Below are positions 1-7,116 of a stretch of 34,474 bases of DNA, one piece after another. The notes under the pieces are model-generated. The model was given only the letters and a program-made list of their open reading frames with translations. It searched no databases and was not told the origin of the DNA. The DNA is from a bacterium. GTDB lineage: Bacteria; Bacillota; Clostridia; Lachnospirales; Lachnospiraceae. Every line of letters starts with the position of its first letter. The stretch's first letter is position 1. A program made the position numbers and the translations under genes. The stretch spans positions 1 to 34,474 of the forward strand of contig JAUNRX010000024.1 in assembly GCA_030539495.1 (NCBI GenBank), given 5' to 3'.

Positions 1-64
1 GGTTTTGAACAATAAATACAGGATGAGTTGCAACTTAGGGGGGATGAAATACATTATTAGTTAT

Positions 65-625
65 TTAATCTGCAATAGGATAACTATGATAGGCATGACG
101 TAAAAAATCAGGCATTGTCTGATACTGATAATGAGCAAACGCTTCAGCATTTAGAGGCAGGTCATTGGAAAGCCATTCGATCAGCATGCCAATACATCCA
201 TAGGAATGATATTTAATTGCATAGAGCTGTTCGTCTGTGACCGTATCCGTATTAAATGCGGATGTTACAACAGTAATGCCTGCTTGCACATCAAAGTCCT
301 GGATATATTTTTGAATGGAATTTTGAGAATATTCATTTAAGGTCTTTTTATAAAAAGATTTTTTGGACTTTATCCGTTCAAGGATCTCAGCAAGTTTTTT
401 TTCTGAAAATCTGCAATCAGGCTGGCAGAAAACTGCAGCATAATCCTGATTAAAGATCCATGCCACAAGATCATATTTATCTTTAAAATGATAGTAAAAG
501 GTTTGGCGTCTGGTCTCACACTTCTCACATAAATCTTTCACTTGAATTTTTTCAAATGTTTGTGTTTGTAGCATGTCCTGCAGAGCTTCTGCATACATAG
601 TTTTTGTTCTGTTTTTTAATGACAT
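65..625 (-). CDS. TetR/AcrR-family transcriptional regulator
   Basis: A 186-residue protein with an N-terminal helix-turn-helix of TetR type. Residues about 8-50 include KIQVKDLCEKCETRRQTFYY followed by HFKDKYDLVAWIF, the usual recognition helix and the start of helix 4. The C-terminal ligand domain resembles the TetR_C_8-like group but gives no ligand. The start is supported by AAGGAGG about 9 nt upstream of the ATG. It diverges from the flavoprotein gene at 777, and the space between them holds a perfect 11-bp dyad, so it probably represses that gene and itself. The family assignment is firm; the inducer is unknown. Confidence 0.9.
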   Translation of the reverse strand: MSLKNRTKTMYAEALQDMLQTQTFEKIQVKDLCEKCETRRQTFYYHFKDKYDLVAWIFNQDYAAVFCQPDCRFSEKKLAEILERIKSKKSFYKKTLNEYSQNSIQKYIQDFDVQAGITVVTSAFNTDTVTDEQLYAIKYHSYGCIGMLIEWLSNDLPLNAEAFAHYQYQTMPDFLRHAYHSYPIAD

Positions 626-643
626 CTGAGTACCTCCTTATCT

Positions 644-711
644 TTAGTATTATACTTTTTTGACAGATATATGAAAAGTATAAAAATTAGACATATTAAA
701 AATATGTCTAA
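644..711. promoter_or_regulatory. Divergent promoter and probable TetR operator
   Basis: An 11-bp perfect inverted repeat (TTAGACATATT / AATATGTCTAA, 687-711, 3-nt spacer) lies between the divergent TetR and flavoprotein genes. A second dyad has 9-bp arms at 651-659 and 674-682. For the TetR gene, a minus-strand promoter fits TTTTCA (672-677) and TATAAT (649-654) with 17 bp between. A TTGACA at 660-665 points toward the flavoprotein gene, but its -10 is poor. The dyads overlap or abut these promoter elements, as expected for TetR autoregulation; binding itself is inferred. Confidence 0.65.
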
Positions 712-776
712 TGAAGTTAATAAAGGAATATGTTATTTTGTGAAAGATAAGAATAAAAGAAAAGAGGAATAAGTGT

Positions 777-1409
777 ATGAAAACAATTATTATAAATGCT
801 AGTCCAAGAAAAAATAGTAATACGGCAAAGCTGTTAAAGTCTGCTCAAAAGGGAGCTGAGTCGGTTGGAGCAGAAACAGAATATATTGATTTATATGATC
901 TGAACTTCACTGGTTGCAGAAGCTGTATGGCTTGTAAGAGAAAAGGTGCAGAGCCATGTAAATGTTATTGGAAGGACGAGCTTTCACCTGTACTTGATCG
1001 TATTTTTGAGGCTGATACAATCTTAATTGGTTCACCAATCTATCTAGGTGATACCTCCAGTCACTTCCATGCACTTTTAGAAAGAATGGACTTTGTGACA
1101 CTTTCCTATAATGATTATTCCTGTTTATTTAAAGGGAAATTAAATGTAGGAATTATTCTGACAATGAATGCACCAAAACAATACTATGATGAGGTTTACC
1201 GAGTTAAATTCCAAGATCAGATTGGCGAATTTGAACGATTTGGCGGCTCAGTAGAAGTATATCCATGTTGCGATACTCTCCAGGTAAAGGATTATTCCAA
1301 GTATGAAATGGGAGCATGGAGTGAGGAACATAAAAAAGAAGTCCATGAGAAAGAGTTTCCAAAGAATTTAGAAGAAGCATTTCAAATTGGCGCTAAGTTA
1401 AGTAAATAG
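777..1409 (+). CDS. Iron-sulfur flavoprotein-like NAD(P)H-dependent FMN reductase
   Basis: A 210-residue flavodoxin-fold protein. The N-terminal strand and phosphate loop (IIINASPRKNSNTAKL) and the later GSPIYLGDTSSHFHALLERM are typical of NADPH-dependent FMN reductases binding FMN. Cysteines at 47, 50, 53 and 61 (CRSCMAC followed seven residues later by C) match the compact CX2CX2CXnC cluster motif of iron-sulfur flavoproteins, so a [4Fe-4S] centre is plausible; a further Cys is at 63. The protein is cytoplasmic and probably acts in electron transfer or detoxification of quinones, oxygen or nitro compounds. An AGAGGAA ribosome site precedes the ATG. It is probably controlled by the divergent TetR protein. 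The substrate cannot be read from the sequence. Confidence 0.85.
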   Translation: MKTIIINASPRKNSNTAKLLKSAQKGAESVGAETEYIDLYDLNFTGCRSCMACKRKGAEPCKCYWKDELSPVLDRIFEADTILIGSPIYLGDTSSHFHALLERMDFVTLSYNDYSCLFKGKLNVGIILTMNAPKQYYDEVYRVKFQDQIGEFERFGGSVEVYPCCDTLQVKDYSKYEMGAWSEEHKKEVHEKEFPKNLEEAFQIGAKLSK

Positions 1410-1457
1410 GGCAATAGAACAGAAGAAGTATATGATTTATTTTGGAATATAAAAAAG

Positions 1458-1521
1458 AAAAATCCCTCAGAATGAGTATCACAACGAAAACAGTATGTGA
1501 GCACATCAGGAGGGATTTTTT
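1458..1521. terminator. Bidirectional terminator between convergent genes
   Basis: Arms AAAAATCCCTC (1458-1468) and GAGGGATTTTTT (1510-1521) flank a loop of about 41 nt that contains a weak inner pairing (TCACA / TGTGA). Runs of A and T at the ends give a T-tract on either strand, serving the flavoprotein gene and the nad operon. The loop is longer than usual. Confidence 0.65.
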
Positions 1522-1524
1522 AGT

Positions 1525-2028
1525 TTACACAGCAAGGTGCTTTGCCTTTAGAGTATCTTCGATAAGAGTTAAGGTCTCATCAGAGTCCGCAAGGATTGTC
1601 TGGTAATGAGTAGATAGTGTTATCGATTTAATCGGATTATCATCATCACTCTGATATTCGTGCAAGAATTCCTGAATATCGTGACGTGATTTTATGGAAA
1701 GCTGGGCTCTTAATTTTCCATAGACTTTATGGAAAAAGAAGATGTCTTCCACCTTGCCGCCAAGATCTACAATAGTCGTAAGTTCTTCTTCAATACGGTC
1801 TTCACCGTGGACTAGTTTAATAATACGCTTATGTACGGTTTTTTGCCTAAGTAAATATCCTTTATTGGTGGAAATGATCGTGTCGCCAGCAGCACGAAGC
1901 ACGGCAATGTCCTGCACGATTATCTGACGACTGACAGTAAACTGCTTAGCAAGTTCAGATCCAGAAATAGGAACCGTACTGTTTTGTAAGGAAGCAAGAA
2001 TTAGCTCTCGCCGTTTCATACCAGTCAT
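1525..2028 (-). CDS. niaR: NAD biosynthesis repressor NiaR (HTH plus 3H domain)
   Basis: A 167-residue protein with an N-terminal HTH_11 winged helix (ISGSELAKQFTVSRQIIVQD, residues 21-40) and a C-terminal 3H domain (about 66-165), the architecture of NiaR/YrxA. Members of the family repress NAD synthesis and niacin uptake genes with nicotinic acid as corepressor. Family metal ligands appear as H74, E82 and H141, but the position expected for the last histidine is Q143 (sequence THYQTI where GVHLHTI is usual). It is the last gene of nadA-nadB-nadC-niaR, 45 nt after nadC, so it is probably autoregulated. AAAGGAA lies about 11 nt upstream of the chosen ATG; a second ATG three codons later is possible. 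Confidence 0.9.
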   Translation of the reverse strand: MTGMKRRELILASLQNSTVPISGSELAKQFTVSRQIIVQDIAVLRAAGDTIISTNKGYLLRQKTVHKRIIKLVHGEDRIEEELTTIVDLGGKVEDIFFFHKVYGKLRAQLSIKSRHDIQEFLHEYQSDDDNPIKSITLSTHYQTILADSDETLTLIEDTLKAKHLAV

Positions 2029-2073
2029 AATACAAGGTTCCTTTCTTAATAAAATAATGATATTGCAAAGGGA

Positions 2074-2931
2074 CTAGGAAACAGCATGCAGGTTTTTTAA
2101 GGAAATGTCCATAATTGGAGCAGAGTGGGTAAGGGCACCACTGGAAACATAATCAACTCCAAGATCAATGATGGTTTCAATATTCTCTTTTGTCACATTT
2201 CCGGAACATTCCGTTAAAGCTCTGCCATCGATTAATCTGATTGCTTCCTTCATTACATCATGGGACATATTATCTAACATAATGATATCAGCACCGGCCT
2301 CTACGGCTTCTTTTACCATATCTAAGGTCTCTACTTCCACTTCAATCTTACGAACAAAAGAAGCGTAATCTTTCGCCATGGCAATGGCCTTTGTGATACT
2401 GCCGGCAGCACCAATATGGTTATCTTTTAATAAAATACCATCGGATAAGTTATAACGGTGGTTGTGGCCGCCTCCTACTTTTACGGAGTATTTCTCAAAG
2501 ATACGCATATTTGGAGTTGTTTTTCTAGTATCTAATAATTTGGTCTTGCTGCCTTCTAATAGTTTGGCAATGGAATTAGTATAAGTGGCAATACCGCTCA
2601 TACGCTGTAAATAGTTAAGGGCAACACGTTCGCCGGAAAGAAGAACACGAATATTGCCTTTGACCTTGCCCATAAGCTGGCCTTTAGTCACTGCATCGCC
2701 ATCTTCTACATAGAGTTCTACAGTTACAGTATCATCTAATAATTCAAATACACGGGAGAATACCCATAGGCCGGCAATGATGCCATCCTGTTTACAGATC
2801 AGGTCTACTTCGCCGTCTTGTCTGTTTGGCATTACTGCATTAGTAGTGATATCTTCACTTGTAATATCTTCTCTAAGCGCCTGCATAATTAACGGATCTG
2901 CGTTTAACTTCATGGTGATTTGATTGTTCAT
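2074..2931 (-). CDS. nadC: Nicotinate-nucleotide pyrophosphorylase (carboxylating)
   Basis: A 285-residue enzyme converting quinolinate and PRPP to nicotinate mononucleotide, CO2 and pyrophosphate. Family motifs are in order: SGERVALNYLQRMSGIAT, TRKTTPNMR, VGGGHNHRYNLSDGILLKDN, EVEVET, DIIMLDNMS, and the C-terminal SGALTHS. Length is normal for the family. The reading frame starts 59 bp inside the end of nadB, so the two are almost certainly co-translated. The ATG at 2931 has AAAGGA about 14 nt upstream. An in-frame ATG six codons later matches the usual family start better but lacks a visible ribosome site. Confidence 0.97.
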   Translation of the reverse strand: MNNQITMKLNADPLIMQALREDITSEDITTNAVMPNRQDGEVDLICKQDGIIAGLWVFSRVFELLDDTVTVELYVEDGDAVTKGQLMGKVKGNIRVLLSGERVALNYLQRMSGIATYTNSIAKLLEGSKTKLLDTRKTTPNMRIFEKYSVKVGGGHNHRYNLSDGILLKDNHIGAAGSITKAIAMAKDYASFVRKIEVEVETLDMVKEAVEAGADIIMLDNMSHDVMKEAIRLIDGRALTECSGNVTKENIETIIDLGVDYVSSGALTHSAPIMDISLKNLHAVS

Positions 2932-4237
2932 GTTCTTTCTTCATCCTTTCTATTTCTTCTAATATCATTTGTTTATAGGTGGCGGCAAGAGCCTCTTTGT
3001 CCTCATAGTCAGCAAGTGTGATAGAGGAAGTAACATCATTTGCCAGAGCCTTGGCATAGTTATGGGAGCTCATAGGGAACTGTTCGGTCATTTCATGTGC
3101 TGCACGTTTTGCAAATACAAGGCTTTCAAGAAGTGAGTTGCTTGCTAAACGATTGGCACCATGTACGCCGTTACAGCTAGTCTCACCAACAGCATAGAGG
3201 TTGTCCATGGTGGTGCGGCTGTTTAAGTCTACATGAATGCCGCCCATAAAATAATGCTGGCTTGGAACGACAGGAATACATTCTTTGGTTGGATCATAGC
3301 CTTCTTCCATGCATTTGGCATAGATATTAGGAAAATGCCCCATAATTTCTTCTTGATCAATAGGAGCCATGGAAAGCCATACATATGGCATATTATCTTT
3401 CTTCATCTGCTTATGGATTTCTCTTGTAACGATATCACGAGGAAGAAGTTCATTGACAAAACGCTCTTTATTCTTATTTAGCAGGATTGCACCTTCTCCG
3501 CGCACGGATTCAGAAATAAGGAAACGTCTGCCTGGCTTGGTGGAATAAAGAGTGGTTGGATGGATCTGTATGTAATCTGGATTTTCTAATTCAATCTCAT
3601 GATTTAAGGAAATAGCTAAGGCATCTCCGGTAAGATGAGGGAAGTTTGTGCTGTTATCAAACAGGCCGCCAATTCCGCCGCAGGCAAATACGGTATAAGG
3701 TGCAGTAAGCAGTTCAATAGAATCATCCTGGTTACGAACAACGACGCCATAGCAAGTGTTATCTTCTTCAATAATATCTACCATGGTGCAGTAGTCCTTG
3801 ATTGTTACATTATCAAGAGTTTGAACTGCAGCGAGCAGTTTTCTTGTAATTTCTTTTCCGGTTATGTCTTTATGGAACAGGATACGGTTTACACGATGGG
3901 CACCTTCCCTTGTATAGAGCAGTTGACCATTTTCCTGTTCAAAGTCAACCCCATATCCAATCAGATCGTTGATAATTTCCCTGGAAGAACGGATCATTAC
4001 TTCCACGGAGTCTGGATCATTTTCATAATGACCGGCTTTCATGGTATCCTCAAAATAACCATCATAGTCATCTTCATCTCGCATTACACAGATCCCGCCT
4101 TGTGCAAGGAAGGAATCACTGTGATCTAGCGCATCTTTTGTAATCATAAGGATTTGTTTGTCCCTTGGCAGGTTCAGGGCACAAAACAGCCCTGCAACAC
4201 CACATCCGACAATAATTACATCTGCTTCATTTTTCAT
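2873..4237 (-). CDS. nadB: L-aspartate oxidase
   Basis: A 454-residue flavoenzyme that oxidises L-aspartate to iminoaspartate for NadA. Visible signatures are the FAD Rossmann loop IIVGCGVAGL, SFLAQGGI, the IQIHPTTLY segment, the catalytic region LISESVRGEGA, and the C-terminal FAD site GVHGANRLASNSLLE. It lacks the extended C-terminal helical region of E. coli NadB (about 540 residues). It starts 8 nt after nadA stops and ends inside the start of nadC, so the three enzymes form one translation-coupled operon. In an anaerobe the electron acceptor is probably fumarate rather than oxygen; that is inference from family knowledge. Confidence 0.97.
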   Translation of the reverse strand: MKNEADVIIVGCGVAGLFCALNLPRDKQILMITKDALDHSDSFLAQGGICVMRDEDDYDGYFEDTMKAGHYENDPDSVEVMIRSSREIINDLIGYGVDFEQENGQLLYTREGAHRVNRILFHKDITGKEITRKLLAAVQTLDNVTIKDYCTMVDIIEEDNTCYGVVVRNQDDSIELLTAPYTVFACGGIGGLFDNSTNFPHLTGDALAISLNHEIELENPDYIQIHPTTLYSTKPGRRFLISESVRGEGAILLNKNKERFVNELLPRDIVTREIHKQMKKDNMPYVWLSMAPIDQEEIMGHFPNIYAKCMEEGYDPTKECIPVVPSQHYFMGGIHVDLNSRTTMDNLYAVGETSCNGVHGANRLASNSLLESLVFAKRAAHEMTEQFPMSSHNYAKALANDVTSSITLADYEDKEALAATYKQMILEEIERMKKEHEQSNHHEVKRRSVNYAGA

Positions 4238-4245
4238 ATTTTCAC

Positions 4246-5157
4246 CTACTTCGCAAGTTCTAACATTTTTGTAAGTGGAAGAAGGGCTTCTTTTCGTCTT
4301 TCCTCGGTCACTTGAACTTGTGTTTCATTATTGAGTAGAGCATTTTTTACTTTCTCTACGGTAATACGTTTCATATTTGGACAAAACTGACGAATTCCTA
4401 CAGAGTAGAAACGCTTGTCAGGATTTTTTTGTTTTAACTTATAAAGGACACCCATTTCGGTGCAAATAATAAATTCCTTTGCATCGCTGTTTGTCGCATA
4501 ATCGATAATTCCGGAGGTACTGCCGATATAGTCAGCCATGGCAAGGACATCTAACTTACATTCCGGATGGGCAAGAATTAGTGCATCTGGCTTTGCGGCT
4601 TTGGCTTTTTTTAGATTTTCTACGCTGATACTTGTATGGACATGGCAGAACCCGTCATTAAAGATAAAATGTTTATCCGGACATTGTTTGGCAACAAACT
4701 GGCCAAGGTGCTCATCCGGGATAAAATAAATATTCTTATTTGGCAATGCATTTACAATCTTGACTGCATTGGAAGAGGTCACACACACGTCGGAGTGTGC
4801 CTTTAATTCACTTGTAGAGTTTATGTAACATACAACAGCCAGGTCATCGTACTGTTTTCTCATGGCTTCAATCTTATCAACGTCAGCCATATGGGCCATT
4901 GGACAATCGGCGCTTTCATCTGGCATAAGTACCGTCTTGGTTGGATTTAGGATCTTTGCACTTTCTCCCATAAAGGATACGCCACAGAATACAATGGTAT
5001 CTTCCTTTACCTGGGTTGCAATCTTGCTTAAGTAAAAAGAGTCTCCGATGTAATCGGCAATTGCCTGTACATCATCATTTACGTAGTAGTGAGCGAGAAT
5101 GACTGCATTCTTTTCCTTTTTCAGTGCGTTAATCTCGTCTATCATTTGAGGCATCAT
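4246..5157 (-). CDS. nadA: Quinolinate synthase A
   Basis: A 303-residue [4Fe-4S] enzyme condensing iminoaspartate with dihydroxyacetone phosphate to give quinolinate. Three cysteines in family motifs would ligate the cluster: C85 (ESADCPMAHM), C171 (GFCHVH) and C259 (FCPNMK), spaced 86 and 88 residues as in other NadA proteins. LAHYY, STSELKAHSD and VTSSNA are also present. The frame stays open 24 codons upstream, but I chose the ATG at 5157 because GGGAG lies about 7 nt before it and the protein then begins where the family begins. The longer version would start within a few bases of the -10 box of the predicted promoter. First gene of the nad operon. Confidence 0.95.
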   Translation of the reverse strand: MMPQMIDEINALKKEKNAVILAHYYVNDDVQAIADYIGDSFYLSKIATQVKEDTIVFCGVSFMGESAKILNPTKTVLMPDESADCPMAHMADVDKIEAMRKQYDDLAVVCYINSTSELKAHSDVCVTSSNAVKIVNALPNKNIYFIPDEHLGQFVAKQCPDKHFIFNDGFCHVHTSISVENLKKAKAAKPDALILAHPECKLDVLAMADYIGSTSGIIDYATNSDAKEFIICTEMGVLYKLKQKNPDKRFYSVGIRQFCPNMKRITVEKVKNALLNNETQVQVTEERRKEALLPLTKMLELAK

Positions 5158-5219
5158 AACTTCTCCCTTCGTAAAAACGTAATTTACAATATTTCTCAAT
5201 GTGTCTTTACATCTAGTGC

Positions 5220-5273
5220 AGTATACCACAAGACTTTACACATGACAAGACACCTGTTTAGACAGAGTGTAAA
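5220..5273 (-). promoter_or_regulatory. nadA promoter with overlapping NiaR-type operator
   Basis: On the minus strand TTGTCA (5243-5248) and TATACT (5220-5225) are separated by exactly 17 bp. A nested dyad covers the -35 and upstream bases: outer arms TTTACAC (5235-5241) and GTGTAAA (5267-5273), with inner ACACCTGT and ACAGAGTGT half-sites around TTAG. Repeated ACA/TGT half-sites are typical of NiaR operators as I recall them, and niaR is in the same operon, so repression by occlusion of the -35 is the likely mechanism. The promoter leaves a 5' leader of roughly 55 nt. Confidence 0.65.
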
Positions 5274-5330
5274 TTCTAATACATGAATGGAGATTTATAA
5301 GGAATACTACTGTAAGAAAGGTGGGTCATT

Positions 5331-5630
5331 ATGATTCTGATTGAGAATTTTGTGGAGGATGCAGTAAGGAAGGCAAAGCACCTTGAACCGGGAAAGTGCC
5401 TGGATACAAGGACACACAAGAGGGACAGAGGTGTCATGATTGTAAAAAATGGAGAGACGTATACAGTATATGAGGATGGATTTTATCATGAAGTTTTTTC
5501 TCAGCTGTCTTTAGCAGAAATGGAAAAGTTACTTAAGAAATTAAGAAAAAGAGAGTTTCCAAACAGCAGGGTAGTCCATTTTTATGAGTGGAATAGTATT
5601 GAGGAGGTATGCCATGCACGTCGTTATTGA
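5331..5630 (+). CDS. Small protein of unknown function
   Basis: A 99-residue soluble, charged protein that I do not recognise. It has no signal peptide or membrane segment. The middle (GVMIVKNGETYTVYEDGFYHE) looks like beta-strands, followed by a Lys/Arg-rich helix (SLAEMEKLLKKLRKREF). AAAGGTGGG precedes the ATG. Its end overlaps the next gene by 17 bp in another frame, and that gene's ribosome site (GAGGAGG) lies inside it, so the two are translated together. The paired layout recalls toxin-antitoxin modules, but no antitoxin DNA-binding motif is visible. Confidence 0.7.
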   Translation: MILIENFVEDAVRKAKHLEPGKCLDTRTHKRDRGVMIVKNGETYTVYEDGFYHEVFSQLSLAEMEKLLKKLRKREFPNSRVVHFYEWNSIEEVCHARRY

Positions 5631-5940
5631 GGAAAATAAACAGGTGGAAAGGTTCTTTAAGCTTCATGAGATGTTTGCCGACACAATACGAACGAAGATA
5701 TATGAAGATACGGAACTTATGATACGAGAAAAGGGATATAAGATTAAGACGGTACGGGGAGCAAAATATAGAAATCGGACCATATTTGAGTATAAGATTG
5801 TAGTAAATGCGTATTTCAAGTGCAGAGTAGCGTATATTACAGAGGGGGATACCGTTACGGTTTTTTACCTCTCTACCAATATTATAAAAGCAAACTTTAC
5901 TAAAGAAGTGATGGGACTTTCCGATGTCCACAGCATATAG
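5614..5940 (+). CDS. Small basic protein of unknown function
   Basis: A 108-residue protein starting at the ATG at 5614, chosen because GAGGAGG (5601-5607) is 6 nt upstream; the frame is open ten codons further but without a ribosome site. The central part (GYKIKTVRGAKYRN then FEYKIVVNAYFKCRVAYI) has alternating hydrophobic residues suggesting several beta-strands, with basic residues between. That loosely recalls RelE/ParE folds, but I see no diagnostic catalytic residues, so the function is unknown. It overlaps the preceding gene by 17 bp. An HD-domain gene follows after about 90 nt with its own apparent promoter. Confidence 0.7.
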   Translation: MHVVIEENKQVERFFKLHEMFADTIRTKIYEDTELMIREKGYKIKTVRGAKYRNRTIFEYKIVVNAYFKCRVAYITEGDTVTVFYLSTNIIKANFTKEVMGLSDVHSI

Positions 5941-6031
5941 TGAATTCGTGTAAATTTGTATATTGTGTCCTCTTTTGAGGTCCGTTATTATAATAGATAA
6001 GGATTACGTTTTAATAAAGGAGAGAAAAAGA

Positions 6032-6649
6032 ATGATTCCAATGGAACAGAATAGAAAAGAGTTTGAGGAGCTGATGGGACAGGTGACACGTCCCGGTATC
6101 GATGCACTTATGAAATACATAAAGGCTAGCGATATGTATACGGCACCTGCCAGTACAAGATTTCATTTGAGTGTGGAGGGGGGCCTTTTACAGCACAGCC
6201 TGAATGTATTTCATTGTTTAGAAGAAACGTTAGTGGAACGTGATGGAATGTATTTATATATGGTGTGCGGCAAGGTCGTACAAGAGATTACAAAGGAAAA
6301 TATGATCATTATGGCACTTCTTCATGATATCTGTAAGACTCATTTTTATCATACGGTAATGAAATGGAAGAAGGATGATAATAATCAATGGTACCAATAC
6401 CCAAGTTACGAGGTAGTTGATAAGATCCCTTATGGACATGGTGAGAAGTCCGTTATGATGATTGATGAGTTTATGCGTTTAGAGCCGGTAGAGCGTTATG
6501 CAATCCGCTGGCATATGGGATATACAGATGATTCCAATATGCTTACGTTAAGCAATGCCATTGAAAAGTATCCGATTATCTGGGCACTTCATGATGCTGA
6601 CCAGAAGGCTACTCATTTCCTTGAAGATACGGCAGGAAACTTAGAGTAA
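6032..6649 (+). CDS. HD-domain phosphohydrolase
   Basis: A 205-residue HD-superfamily metal-dependent hydrolase. Metal and catalytic candidates are H55 (GGLLQHSLNVF), H98-D99 (LLHDICKTHF), H136 (GHGEKS), H161 (RWHMGY) and D188/D190 (LHDADQ), so the site looks complete. EGGLLQHSLNV resembles the HD domain of YhaM-type exoribonucleases, but there is no OB nucleic-acid domain. The start at 6032 is set by AAAGGAG about 9 nt upstream; the frame is open further but without a site. A TATAAT at 5989-5994 is a likely -10, with no convincing -35. The substrate is unknown, probably a nucleotide or cyclic nucleotide. Confidence 0.85.
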   Translation: MIPMEQNRKEFEELMGQVTRPGIDALMKYIKASDMYTAPASTRFHLSVEGGLLQHSLNVFHCLEETLVERDGMYLYMVCGKVVQEITKENMIIMALLHDICKTHFYHTVMKWKKDDNNQWYQYPSYEVVDKIPYGHGEKSVMMIDEFMRLEPVERYAIRWHMGYTDDSNMLTLSNAIEKYPIIWALHDADQKATHFLEDTAGNLE

Positions 6650-6984
6650 GATCAATTCTTAAGAATAATAAGGAATTCATAATAAATTTATAAGTTTTTT
6701 CTCATGAATTGGTTAGAAACGGGAAAAACGAGTCTGTTATAGTATTAAGTGAAGTATCAAATGAGTATTACTCATGCAAATATAGTCTATTAATATCCGC
6801 ACAACTAAAAAAAGTGAAACTAATAATAATGCCCCAATTATTATCCATGCTTTGCACTTGGTATATCCATATAAAATGTCCGAATAAAAAAGGAAAGGAG
6901 GCTCGATGTAAAGCAAAGTATTTTCATTTTTTCTTAGTAGTTAATAGGGTATATTGATACAAAAAGGTATATACAAAAAAAACA
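6650..6984. other. Gene-free AT-rich stretch
   Basis: I see no supportable gene here. There is a perfect dyad ATGAGTA-T-TACTCAT (6761-6775), which could be an operator. A strong ribosome-binding-site-like AAGGAGG (6895-6901) is followed after 4 nt by ATG directly joined to TAA (6906-6911), a start-stop pair. The open frame at 6709-6957 on this strand begins with TTG, has no ribosome site and has a composition unlike its neighbours. Confidence 0.4.
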
Positions 6985-7007
6985 TACAGTCCATTATATA
7001 AAAAAAG

Positions 7008-7037
7008 GAGCCAGCAAAACTGTAGGCTCTTTTTTTT
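7008..7037 (+). terminator. Intrinsic terminator
   Basis: Stem GAGCC (7008-7012) / GGCTC (7025-7029) with a 12-nt loop, followed by eight T residues (7030-7037). The T-run is also the left end of the palindrome at 7031-7069. Confidence 0.6.
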
Positions 7038-7069
7038 ATACCTAGCTAGTATAGCTAGGTATAAAAAAA
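7031..7069. repeat. Perfect 18-bp inverted repeat with T-run and A-run ends
   Basis: The left arm (7031-7048, seven T then ATACCTAGCTA) pairs perfectly with the right arm (7052-7069, ending in seven A) around a 3-nt loop. It begins in the T-tract of the preceding terminator and ends in an A-tract that continues into a second, minus-strand-oriented hairpin (AACTCC ... GGAGTT, 7068-7104). The same layout recurs at 19493-19529 and, less perfectly, at 16672-16720. Probably part of a bidirectional terminator array ahead of the phosphate transporter gene. Confidence 0.75.
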
Positions 7070-7116
7070 CTCCGAAACATCCATATTATTCTTAGTATGG
7101 AGTTAGGAGGTAAATT

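Noticed and set aside
5158-5229. 24-codon N-terminal extension of nadA
   Set aside because: It has no ribosome site, starts within a few bases of the -10 box of the predicted promoter, and the family begins at the downstream ATG, which has a good site.
6709-6957. 82-codon open frame on the plus strand
   Set aside because: Begins with TTG, has no ribosome binding site, unusual composition and no recognisable domain; it lies in an AT-rich leader region.
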